DNA of 7,116 bases. Origin: Acidimicrobiales bacterium. Lineage in GTDB: Bacteria > Actinomycetota > Acidimicrobiia > Acidimicrobiales > RAAP-2. The first letter of the stretch is position 1; every line of letters starts with the position of its first letter. Shown here piece after piece: positions 1-6,347 of the stretch. Position numbers and translations under genes: made by a program. The stretch spans positions 1 to 7,116 of the forward strand of contig JADGOF010000110.1 of assembly GCA_017883105.1 (NCBI GenBank), given 5' to 3'. The notes beneath the pieces were generated by a model. It was given only the letters and a program-made list of their open reading frames with translations. It did not search any database and was not told where the DNA came from.

Positions 1-1832
1 GTGGCAACTTGTCCAACGAACTCGACGGTGTCTCCTGTGTCAGTTCGACCAATTGCGTGGCCGTGGGCAGCTACTTCTTGGACGACGCGCATCCGCGCCA
101 GACCTTGATCGAGTCCTGGAACGGGAGCACCTGGACGATGGCGCCAAGTCCCAACCTTGGCACGGCCAGTCTCCTGTACGGCGTCTCCTGCACCAGCACC
201 ACCTCCTGCTTCGCCGTCGGCAGTTACGGGAACGCATGGCCCCCCGACCGGACTCTGGTCGAGTCCTGGAACGGCAGCACCTGGACGGTGGTGCCCAGCC
301 CCACTCCCGGTGGCTCCTACAGCAGCCTCGACGGGGTGTCGTGCACCAGCACGACCAACTGTTTCGCGGTCGGCTCGTATCGCATCGGCAGTGGACTGAC
401 CGATCGCACGCTGATCGAGTCGTGGAACGGCGCCACCTGGGCGATCGCGTCCAGCCCCAGCCCCGGGTCCGCCTACAACAGCCTGCGGGGCGTCTCGTGC
501 ACCGGCACTACCGCCTGTGTGGCGGTCGGCGGCTACCAGAACGGTGGCTCGCTACCGAATCAGACCTTGGTGGAGTCCTGGAACGGGAGCACCTGGACCG
601 TCGTCCCCAGCCCGAACCCACTCCCCTACAGCAGCGACACGCTGACCGCCGTGTCGTGCACCTCCCCGGTCAGCTGCGTGGCGGTGGGCAGCGACAGCGA
701 CGGCGCGACCGCGTGGAGGACACTCACCGAGTCATGGGACGGCACGAGCTGGCGGGTCGTGCCCAGCCCCAGCCTGGGCACCTTCAGCATCCTCTACGGC
801 GTGTCATGCACCGGCACGACCAACTGCGTGGCCGTGGGCCGCTTCTACTCCGACGGTTCCGCGGACGACACGCTCGTCGAGACGTGGAACGGAGCGGCCT
901 GGAGCATCACGCCCAGCCCCAACCCGTCCGGCTCCGTCACCATCTTCGTCCTCAACGTGTCGTGCACGAGTGCGACCTGGTGCGTCGCCGTCGGCTACAG
1001 CGCAAACAGCTCGGGTGAGGACGTGACCCTGGTCGAGTCCTGGAACGGGACCGCCTGGTCGATCGTCACCAGCCCCAACGTGCGGCACCTGCTGGCACCT
1101 GTCGTCGGCATGGCCGCCACGCCGTCTGGCAACGGGTACTGGCTGGTGGACTCGGCCGGGGACATCACCATCCACGGGGCAGCGGTCAACTACGGCTCGA
1201 TGGGCGGCCATGCGCTGAACGCCCCGATGGCCCACATCGTGGCCACCCCTGACGGCAAGGGCTACTGGACGGTGGCCGGTGACGGGGGCATCTTCTCCTT
1301 CGGCGACGCACACTTCTACGGTTCCATGGGTGGAAGGCACCTGAACGCACCGGTGGTGAACATGGCCCCGACCGCCGATGACAAGGGGTATTGGCTGGTG
1401 GCCTCCGACGGCGGGGTGTTCAGCTTTGGCGACGCCGCCTTCCATGGATCGATGGGCGGACAGCACCTGAACCAGCCGGTGGTGGGCATGGCGGCCACAG
1501 CCAGCGGAGGGGGCTACTGGCTGGTGGCCTCCGACGGCGGCATCTTCTCCTTCGGGGACGCCCGGTTCCACGGCTCGATGGGTGCCCAGCACCTGAACCA
1601 GCCGGTGGTGGGCATGGCGGCCACAGCCACCGGAGGGGGCTACTGGCTGGTGGCCTCCGACGGGGGCATCTTCACGTTCGGCAACGCCGCCTTCCACGGA
1701 TCGATGGGCGGACAGCACCTGACCCAGCCGGTGGTGGGCATGGCCGCCGACGCCACCACTGGTGGCTACTGGCTGGCGGCCTCCGACGGCGGGATCTTCA
1801 GCTTCGGATCACCGTTCTACGGGGCGGGCTGA
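1..1832 (+). CDS. Large secreted-type repeat protein, 5' end outside window (partial)
   Basis: The frame is open from the first bases (codons from position 3 read Gly-Asn) and ends at TGA 1830-1832. The TTG at 9 falls inside a repeat, so the real start lies upstream. The N-terminal part has seven repeats of about 50 residues, each with a VSC-x5-C-AVG block followed by a TLVESWNGSTW-like block and a PSP turn. From 1095 come six repeats of 42 residues with the core GYWLVASDGGIFSFGDA, then FHGSMGG; the last is cut to 35 residues and ends the protein. Seven WNG repeats with paired cysteines suggest a beta-propeller exported to an oxidising place; this is inference. Any signal peptide or enzymatic domain would be upstream and is not visible. 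Repeats of the second type are common in actinobacterial, especially acidimicrobial, extracellular proteins of unknown role, often attached to another domain. The function is unknown; adhesion or carbohydrate binding is only a guess. Confidence 0.85.
   Translation, partial: GNLSNELDGVSCVSSTNCVAVGSYFLDDAHPRQTLIESWNGSTWTMAPSPNLGTASLLYGVSCTSTTSCFAVGSYGNAWPPDRTLVESWNGSTWTVVPSPTPGGSYSSLDGVSCTSTTNCFAVGSYRIGSGLTDRTLIESWNGATWAIASSPSPGSAYNSLRGVSCTGTTACVAVGGYQNGGSLPNQTLVESWNGSTWTVVPSPNPLPYSSDTLTAVSCTSPVSCVAVGSDSDGATAWRTLTESWDGTSWRVVPSPSLGTFSILYGVSCTGTTNCVAVGRFYSDGSADDTLVETWNGAAWSITPSPNPSGSVTIFVLNVSCTSATWCVAVGYSANSSGEDVTLVESWNGTAWSIVTSPNVRHLLAPVVGMAATPSGNGYWLVDSAGDITIHGAAVNYGSMGGHALNAPMAHIVATPDGKGYWTVAGDGGIFSFGDAHFYGSMGGRHLNAPVVNMAPTADDKGYWLVASDGGVFSFGDAAFHGSMGGQHLNQPVVGMAATASGGGYWLVASDGGIFSFGDARFHGSMGAQHLNQPVVGMAATATGGGYWLVASDGGIFTFGNAAFHGSMGGQHLTQPVVGMAADATTGGYWLAASDGGIFSFGSPFYGAG
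3..1094 (+). repeat. Seven tandem WNG / CX5C protein repeats
   Basis: Seven coding repeats of about 144-160 bases each carry the pattern L-x-G-VSC-x5-C-AVG, a variable loop, TLxESWNGxxW and a PSPxP turn. The second begins near 171 (LLYGVSC). All seven keep both cysteines, giving 14 in this region, which suggests one disulphide per repeat. The fifth is the most divergent (SWDGTSW in place of SWNG). More copies may lie left of the window. Confidence 0.8.
1095..1829 (+). repeat. Six tandem 126-base repeats (GYWLVASDGGIFSFG type)
   Basis: Repeat units start at 1095, 1221, 1347, 1473, 1599 and 1725. The first five are exactly 126 bases (42 residues); the sixth ends after 35 residues at the stop codon. 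Units 4 and 5 differ at about 14 of 126 bases by hand count, whereas unit 1 is much more diverged (it has DSAGDITIHG where the others have ASDGGIFSFG). This gradient points to recent duplication or gene conversion at the 3' end. Confidence 0.9.
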
Positions 1833-2147
1833 GTAGACCTCAAGCCGTCCCACCCGCCACGGCACTTCCATGAGAAAGTCGGATGAATCACAGTTCGGCG
1901 ATTAACGACTGTCGGTCGCCCTGGTGTCCCACAACACCGGTTCGCGGCGTGCCAAACGCTGTCCGACCCAAAGGGTGCTTGTGGTCCGCAAGCGCTACCG
2001 GTAGTGGGCTTTGATCGATCCCAGGCCCTGAGCGCACCAAGAGACGGACCCTGCGGGTTTCCATGATCGACTGACGGGAGTCAAGAGCACGTCCCGCAAG
2101 CCGATCCGCTTGTGACGGCGGATCGGGAATCGGCCGAATGTTTCATT
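1833..2147. other. Non-coding spacer between two convergent genes
   Basis: I see no convincing gene here. The stretch holds a weak 5-bp hairpin (1844-1848 with 1859-1863) just after the repeat-protein stop, a perfect 10-base palindrome CTACCGGTAG at 1995-2004, and a 9-bp hairpin at 2101-2126 listed separately. The genes on either side converge, so it should contain both transcription ends. Confidence 0.5.
2101..2126 (-). terminator. Second hairpin beyond glyA, possible terminator
   Basis: A perfect 9-bp stem (CCGATCCGC at 2101-2109 with GCGGATCGG at 2118-2126) encloses an 8-base loop. It lies about 75 bases past the glyA stop and has no T-run on either strand. It may be a back-up terminator for glyA or for the converging repeat-protein gene. 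Confidence 0.3.
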
Positions 2148-2172
2148 CACCGTTCCCGCTACGGGGACGGTG
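2148..2172 (-). terminator. Strong hairpin after glyA, probable terminator
   Basis: A 10-bp stem with one T-G wobble (CACCGTTCCC at 2148-2157 with GGGGACGGTG at 2163-2172) closes a 5-base loop, 28 bases past the glyA stop. There is no downstream T-run, which is common for terminators in high-GC actinobacteria. It could work in both directions, since the gene on the left converges on it. Confidence 0.45.
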
Positions 2173-2199
2173 TTCGTACTGCTCCGTGCGGTGTGGGTT

Positions 2200-3624
2200 T
2201 CACAGCTCGATCTCCGGATAGAGGCGGTGGTGGGCGAGCAGATCGGCGCATCGGCCTCGGCAGGCCTGGGCAACTCGAGGATCGATCTCGTACTTCGCCT
2301 TGGCTGCGGACGTGGCGGGTGTCGTGAAGCGCAGCGCCTCGACGATGACGTCGGCGACCTCGTCGAGCTCGCCTGGTCCGAAACCGAGCGTGGTGAGTGC
2401 TGGCGTACCCAGTCGAATGCCCGATGTGTACCAGGCGCCGTTGGCGTCACCTGGCACCGTGTTGCGATTGGTGACCACGCCCGCATCGAGCAGAGCGGCC
2501 TCGGCCTGACGACCGGTGAGGCCGAAACTGGTGGCGACGTCCATGAGAACGAGGTGGTTGTCTGTTCCCCCGGTGACGAGACGTGCTCCTCTGCGCAGCA
2601 ACCCGTCGGCGAGCGCCCGGGCGTTCCCCACGATCTGGGCCGCATAAGAGGCGAATGAGGGCTGGCGGGCCTCGGACAAAGCGATGGCCTTGGCCGCCAT
2701 CACGTGGGGTAGCGGGCCGCCAAGGACCATTGGGCACCCCTTGTCCACGTACGGTGCGTACTCCTCGTTGCAGAGCACCAGCCCACCTCGAGGACCGCGC
2801 AGCGACTTGTGGGTGGTGGAGGTCACGACGTCGGCATGACCGACCGGATCGAGGTCACCAGCCAGCACCTTTCCGGCCACCAGCCCGGCGAAGTGGGCCA
2901 TGTCGACCATGAGCGTGGCCCCGACGTCGTGGGCGATCTCGGCCAGGGTGGCGAAATTGGGGTTCCGAGGGTAAGCCGAGTACCCAGCGACCAACACCAG
3001 CGGACAGAACTCCCTGGCCTGGGCTGCGATGGCGTCGTAGTCGAGGAGCCCGGAGGTGGGATCGACCCCGTAGCTGGCCTGGTCGAATAGCTTCCCGGAG
3101 ATGTTGGGTCGGAACCCGTGGGTGAGATGCCCACCGGCGTCGAGAGCCATGCCCATCATGCGCTGGGAGTGCAGCTCATTACGCAGCTGGTCCCAGCTCG
3201 CGGAGTCGAGGTCGTTCACATGACGCACTCCAGCCTCGTCGAGGACGGGCTGCTCGACTCGGTGGGCAAGGATTGCCCAGTAGGCGACCAGGTTGGCGTC
3301 GATCCCCGAGTGAGGTTGGACGTAGGCGTGCTCGGCTCCGAAGAGCGCCTTGGCGTGGTCGGTAGCCAACGTCTCGATGCGGTCAACCATCTCGCATCCG
3401 GCATAGAAGCGATGGCCCGGAGTTCCTTCGGCGTACTTGTCCGACAGCCAGTTGCCCATGGCGAGCAGCACGGCCGGTGAGGCGTAGTTCTCCGAGGCGA
3501 TGAGCTTCAGCTGGCGCCGTTGTGACTCCAGCTCACCGACGATGGCCTCGGCCACATCTGGTTCGACGGCGGAGATCACCTCCAACGCAGATCGATAGGC
3601 AATCGCAACAACTGGATCGGGCAT
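2200..3624 (-). CDS. glyA: Serine hydroxymethyltransferase (glycine hydroxymethyltransferase), long form
   Basis: This cytoplasmic PLP enzyme converts serine and tetrahydrofolate to glycine and 5,10-methylene-tetrahydrofolate, the main entry of one-carbon units into folate. The 474-residue protein shows the family motifs in order: LIASENYASP (41-50), YAEGTPGHRFYAG (64-76), GGHLTHG near 164-170, DMAHFAGLVA (241-250), the PLP-binding TTHKSLRGPRGG with Lys273, GGTDNH near 352-357, and TSGIRLGTPA with Arg404 for the substrate carboxylate. It is longer than the roughly 417-residue E. coli enzyme, mainly through about 40 extra residues at 120-160; this resembles the long type I recall from chlamydiae. 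I chose ATG 3624 because GAAGGAG lies six bases upstream and family homology starts soon after; an in-frame upstream start at 3684 would lie inside the riboswitch. The ZTP riboswitch in the leader predicts induction when 10-formyl-folate runs short. Confidence 0.96.
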   Translation of the reverse strand: MPDPVVAIAYRSALEVISAVEPDVAEAIVGELESQRRQLKLIASENYASPAVLLAMGNWLSDKYAEGTPGHRFYAGCEMVDRIETLATDHAKALFGAEHAYVQPHSGIDANLVAYWAILAHRVEQPVLDEAGVRHVNDLDSASWDQLRNELHSQRMMGMALDAGGHLTHGFRPNISGKLFDQASYGVDPTSGLLDYDAIAAQAREFCPLVLVAGYSAYPRNPNFATLAEIAHDVGATLMVDMAHFAGLVAGKVLAGDLDPVGHADVVTSTTHKSLRGPRGGLVLCNEEYAPYVDKGCPMVLGGPLPHVMAAKAIALSEARQPSFASYAAQIVGNARALADGLLRRGARLVTGGTDNHLVLMDVATSFGLTGRQAEAALLDAGVVTNRNTVPGDANGAWYTSGIRLGTPALTTLGFGPGELDEVADVIVEALRFTTPATSAAKAKYEIDPRVAQACRGRCADLLAHHRLYPEIEL

Positions 3625-3630
3625 CACGCG

Positions 3631-3637
3631 CTCCTTC
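3631..3637 (-). promoter_or_regulatory. glyA ribosome binding site
   Basis: GAAGGAG read on the minus strand stands six bases before ATG 3624. It fixes the start of glyA and lies only about 15-20 bases past the riboswitch, close enough for ligand control of translation initiation. Confidence 0.8.
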
Positions 3638-3651
3638 GGACGACATCGAGT

Positions 3652-3740
3652 GTTCGCCCAGGCGCACGGCTCTCTCCGGCGCATTGCCGGCGGGTCGATC
3701 CACGGTGGTGCTCCACCCAGACGCCAGTAACGACCCGCTC
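3652..3740 (-). ncRNA. ZTP (pfl) riboswitch upstream of glyA
   Basis: This aptamer binds ZTP/ZMP (AICAR nucleotides), the alarm signal for 10-formyl-tetrahydrofolate shortage. Read on the minus strand, a 7-bp stem CGGGUCG (3737-3731) pairs with CGACCCG (3697-3691). Within it are the conserved UUACUGGCG segment and a hairpin GGUGG (3717-3713) with CCACC (3708-3704). A linker hairpin CCGGC/GCCGG (3690-3676) follows, then the conserved GCCGUGCGCCUGGGC block (3670-3656). GGCG at 3725-3722 can pair with CGCC at 3664-3661, which is the family's pseudoknot. No terminator with a T-run lies between it and the start codon, so translational control seems likelier. Its place directly before glyA matches known ZTP riboswitch regulons. 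Confidence 0.92.
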
Positions 3741-4105
3741 CAACGATAGTCCCAACGAGCTACGAAGAGGCAGGGTACCCGGTCGAAGGATGACTTGGAG
3801 GCGCCGTGGAAGGATCGCCAACTGGGACGACCGAACGAGCTCCTGAAGGCATCCTCGGAATGCGTTTGACGCCGAGTACCTGCTGACCCGCCCTGGTCAC
3901 CGTTCCAGATGGGCGCGGCCCGAAGTACCTGATCCGATCCGCTCTGCGGCCAGAGGTGCGATCCCCGTCGTTTCAGCGCGACATTCTGTACCGGTTCGAA
4001 GACACGGTGCGCAGAATTGGAGTCCTGCTTACCTGTGCGATCCGGTGTCGTTCTGCCACATCACCAGTCCGCCTTTCTCGAGGACTACAGATTCGTGACG
4101 TACTC
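3741..4105. other. Divergent intergenic region between glyA and the hypothetical gene
   Basis: About 365 bases lie between the two divergent transcripts. A TATCGT at 3748-3743 (minus) could be a -10 box that starts glyA RNA right at the riboswitch, but I see no good -35 partner. No clear promoter or ribosome binding site serves the rightward gene. The frame of that gene stays open back to a GTG at 3956, but those 50 residues look like non-coding translation. No RNA gene was recognised. Confidence 0.4.
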
Positions 4106-4813
4106 ATGCGCGAGACTTCGCTTGTGTTCGCTTACGACCAGCAGGTGATCTCAGGAACCGACGGTCGACCTCCGCTACCTCCGGGCAAGGCACTCAAATT
4201 CCTTGCTGTGGAACCATCAACACGCAACTGGTCATCGACGTGGCGCATATGGACCGGCAAGAAGGTCGACGATGTGTATATCTGCGAGGCAAAGAGCGGA
4301 GGTCAGTGGAAGACGAGTCTCCACAATGACTGGGGCAAGTGGCGTGTTGCCATGACGAAGGAGGCGTCCGACGCCAAGGGCATCCAGAGGCCGGTCCTGA
4401 GTGAACAGGCGAGGAGGATGCCGGTGGGAGGCTGGAGTGAGGGGACCACTCTCCTCATCTCTTGCGCAGATCTGCGACCATCATCAGAGTCGATTCCGAA
4501 CGACGTTATCCGGATCCCAACATCTCCGACCCATTCAGCTGTAGGTGTTCGGCTGCTACTTCAGGAGCCGGGAATCTCGACTCTCAAGGCGATCCAGGAA
4601 GCATTCGCATTGGGTGTTGTGAAGCGCCACAACGGTGGCGCCGCGTATGTCTTTGCTGAGCGAACCGCTCTCGATTCGGAGCAGCACGAGAGCCTGGCCG
4701 CATTCCGTGCTGACGCGCGCACAAGCGTTCCTCTCGAGCACCAAGACGGTCGTTTCGTCGGAGTCCTCGCCGTCGATGAGCACCGACTCCTAGTGGACTT
4801 GGCGCTCAATTAG
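4106..4813 (+). CDS. Uncharacterised 235-residue protein
   Basis: I do not recognise a function. It has no signal peptide or membrane segment and is probably cytoplasmic. The most conserved-looking part is residues 22-84: a PPLPPGKALKFLAVEPSTR segment, WSSTWRIW (43-50 region), DDVYIC (55-60), then GGQWKTSLHNDWGKWRVAMT (65-84). This recalls a broad actinobacterial family of unknown function with a WxxW, DVYI, G-G-x-x-K-x-SLH-x-x-G-x-W core, often found in accessory regions. The C-terminal half (about 125-235) is less distinctive. I prefer ATG 4106 over the GTG at 3956 because protein-like composition begins there, although no good ribosome binding site precedes it; it may be leaderless. GC is visibly lower than in the neighbours (32 of 60 bases at 4261-4320 against 39 of 60 at 1261-1320), which suggests transfer. 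It stands alone, with a long empty spacer downstream. Confidence 0.7.
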   Translation: MRETSLVFAYDQQVISGTDGRPPLPPGKALKFLAVEPSTRNWSSTWRIWTGKKVDDVYICEAKSGGQWKTSLHNDWGKWRVAMTKEASDAKGIQRPVLSEQARRMPVGGWSEGTTLLISCADLRPSSESIPNDVIRIPTSPTHSAVGVRLLLQEPGISTLKAIQEAFALGVVKRHNGGAAYVFAERTALDSEQHESLAAFRADARTSVPLEHQDGRFVGVLAVDEHRLLVDLALN

Positions 4814-5409
4814 TCGCACGAACTACGGAACGCCCCGACCGACCGGCCCTTGCCGCCCGGCGAGGAGATCGAGACTGAAGTCACTCTTCGGCGCCCAAAC
4901 ACCGGGTTCGAGCCTCAAGGAAACCCAGGCCGGTTCAATCGAACGGATCGGAGAACTCCTGTTGGGATGACCGCCAGTATCCGCCGCTCCCACTTCGAGC
5001 CGGCTCGTCGATATCGCTTCGCTACCTCCTTCTGGATCCTTCCCCGGAATCCACCCATTTCAACAGAATCGAGGGTGCGCTTGTTCCGACGGCGCGGGAT
5101 CCGTTGCCGTCGACGGCAGCGAGGAAGTGCCCGATCTGCCCTGGCCGGGTCAATCCGCAATCACTTCGAGCTCCTCGACTTTCGACGTCAGCTTGCCGCA
5201 GGTCCTAGACCTGCCTCCTGAACGCGATCCCTGGCGAAGGTGTCAGCAACGGCTCGATGGAGATCTGTCCCCGGCCAGATCAGAGTCAGCGCCGGGCTGA
5301 ACCGGGCAAGCGTTGGCTGGCCTCGGCTCACTGATGTGACGTTTGACTCTAGTCCTGTAGCGGTTGAAGCTGGATCATGGCGTGAAGAGGGGCATTGGTA
5401 ACTGGTTAG
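4814..5409. other. Gene-poor spacer before the dodecin gene
   Basis: Nearly 600 bases contain no frame that looks like a real protein: the longest (4850-5221, +) is rich in arginine and proline and lacks a ribosome binding site. The stretch includes a perfect 14-base palindrome at 5105-5118. It must hold the dodecin promoter, but I found no clear -35/-10 pair; a TTGACT at 5343-5348 lacks a matching -10 box at proper spacing. Confidence 0.45.
5105..5118. repeat. Perfect 14-base palindrome
   Basis: TGCCGTCGACGGCA is its own reverse complement. Allowing one T-G mismatch it extends to about 20 bases (5102-5121). It sits in the gene-poor spacer, about 300 bases before the dodecin gene. It could be an operator, a hairpin or chance in GC-rich DNA. 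Confidence 0.4.
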
Positions 5410-5416
5410 AAGGAGG
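5410..5416 (+). promoter_or_regulatory. Strong ribosome binding site of the dodecin gene
   Basis: AAGGAGG stands six bases before ATG 5423, a near-perfect match to the anti-Shine-Dalgarno sequence. It fixes the start and suggests high expression, as expected for an abundant storage-type protein. Confidence 0.85.
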
Positions 5417-5422
5417 AGCGTC

Positions 5423-5656
5423 ATGTCCCAGCAGCAGGACATACCTGACGCGATCGTCAAGGTCATCGAGGTGGTCGGCAGCTCGCCGTCGTCGTTCAGC
5501 GACGCGGTTCGCAACGCCGTCTCCATTACCGCGCAGAGCGTCCACGGCATCCGCGGTGTCGAGGTGCTCTCCAGCAACGCCGATGTCGACGCAAACGGTC
5601 AACTGACCATCTACAAGGTCGACTGCAAGATCGCGTTCGTGGTCGACAAGTCGTAG
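5423..5656 (+). CDS. Dodecin family protein, tryptophan-less (calcium dodecin / SecE2-like)
   Basis: Dodecins are small cytoplasmic proteins that assemble into hollow 12-mers; classic ones bind and store flavins, while the mycobacterial SecE2-type is described as a calcium dodecin. The 77-residue product matches the family's usual size and layout: strand VIEVVGSSP (14-22), a helix SFSDAVRNAVSITAQSV (24-40), then two strands, IRGVEVLSSNADVD (43-56) and GQLTIYKVDCKIAFVV (59-74). In flavin-binding dodecins a Trp before the F/V-E-V segment stacks on the isoalloxazine ring; here the aligned position is Gly45, and the protein has no Trp at all. The block IRGVEV...DVDANGQLTIYKV is closer to my memory of SecE2 (Rv0379), so flavin storage is doubtful. 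The start is set by AAGGAGG six bases upstream. The gene stands alone, with long empty spacers on both sides. Confidence 0.88.
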   Translation: MSQQQDIPDAIVKVIEVVGSSPSSFSDAVRNAVSITAQSVHGIRGVEVLSSNADVDANGQLTIYKVDCKIAFVVDKS

Positions 5657-5695
5657 TCCGCGCCGTCCGCTCGTAGTTGAGCGCGCCCGTCGGTG

Positions 5696-5734
5696 TCCGA
5701 TCCGACTAGGACCGCCCCTGCTGGCCGGATCGGA
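5696..5734 (+). terminator. Inverted repeat after the dodecin gene, possible terminator
   Basis: TCCGATCCG (5696-5704) and CGGATCGGA (5726-5734) form a perfect 9-bp stem around a 21-base loop, 40 bases past the dodecin stop. The long loop and lack of a T-run make this only a possible terminator; it could also be a protein-binding site. Confidence 0.3.
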
Positions 5735-6270
5735 TGGTCGGTCGGGACTCGGAGGTGGTTGGCACCGAGTGCCTCGGGTTGGGACGGTCTAGCGGGACGC
5801 ATTCTGCCCTTCCCACCCGGAGCACCCGTGCTCCAAGTGGCGGCCCCGGCCGATCGGAGTGCTGAGTGGCGGTAGACGCGTGCTGCTGGCCTGACGATGC
5901 ATTCTGCAGGGGGTAGCAACATCGGACGCTGGAGAGGGATTGGCGTGCCCCTGTGGTCGGATACGGGCCTTTCGGACCCGAATATTTGTGAGTGACCAGA
6001 ATGCCCGGGTGGCCCGGCCCGGCGCTCCGAGAGTCCAGTTCGGTGCGGGCCGACCCGAGTCAGGGCGAACGTTTGTAACTTCGGCTCCGCCATCTGCGGC
6101 GGAGCGCCGACAGCCGTTTCGCCCACCTGCCGTCCGCCCAGGTGTAGGACACCAATACCTCGATCGCGTCGCTCGATCCCCGCTGGAAGCACATCTCCGC
6201 TGCCGCGACGTTGCGATCCGCGACCGGACAGCGGCTCCTGCCCACTCTCTTGCTGCCAACGGGCAATCGT
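5735..6270. other. Gene-poor spacer between the dodecin gene and the insertion sequence
   Basis: I see no supported gene. Long open frames cross it on both strands (for example 5611-6192 and 5789-6640 on minus), but their translations are rich in Arg, Pro, Gly and Ser, match nothing I know and lack ribosome binding sites. It holds one strong hairpin, 6084-6105. It may be remnant DNA left by insertion events. Confidence 0.45.
6084..6105. repeat. Strong orphan hairpin
   Basis: GCTCCGCC (6084-6091) pairs perfectly with GGCGGAGC (6098-6105) across a 6-base loop. It lies far from any gene end, so its role is unknown. It might be a terminator of a lost gene. Confidence 0.35.
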
Positions 6271-6347
6271 TGTCCTCTGACATGAGCGGTTGCGACACTT
6301 CGCCGTGGTCTCCGGTGTTCACGAGGGAGCCGGCTCGATCCGGCCGA

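Noticed and set aside
9..11. TTG as start codon of the repeat protein
   Set aside because: It falls inside the first repeat, and the frame with repeat-like residues continues to the window edge, so the gene begins upstream.
804..1718. 304-residue minus-strand frame in the repeat gene
   Set aside because: It is an antisense shadow whose repeats come from the real coding repeats; His/Arg/Gly-rich composition.
1095..1829. Regular 126-base spacing as a CRISPR or DNA satellite array
   Set aside because: The period is a codon multiple, the units encode a known protein repeat, and there are no unique spacers.
2170..2658. 162-residue plus-strand frame
   Set aside because: It is antisense to the glyA C-terminus, with no independent support.
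3625..3684. Twenty extra N-terminal residues for glyA from an upstream start at 3684
   Set aside because: That stretch overlaps the ZTP riboswitch and has no SHMT homology; GAAGGAG six bases before ATG 3624 fixes the start.
3956..4105. Fifty extra N-terminal residues for the hypothetical protein from GTG 3956
   Set aside because: The segment looks like translated non-coding DNA, rich in Arg and Ser, and lacks a ribosome binding site.
4903..4913. tRNA T-loop-like GGGTTCGAGCC
   Set aside because: The flanks cannot form the T-arm stem, and no acceptor or anticodon arm is found nearby.
4850..5221. 123-residue plus-strand frame in the spacer
   Set aside because: It has a rare start codon, no ribosome binding site, Arg-rich composition and no known match.
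5611..6192. 193-residue minus-strand frame
   Set aside because: It overlaps the end of the dodecin gene antisense and looks like random high-GC coding; no family match or ribosome binding site.
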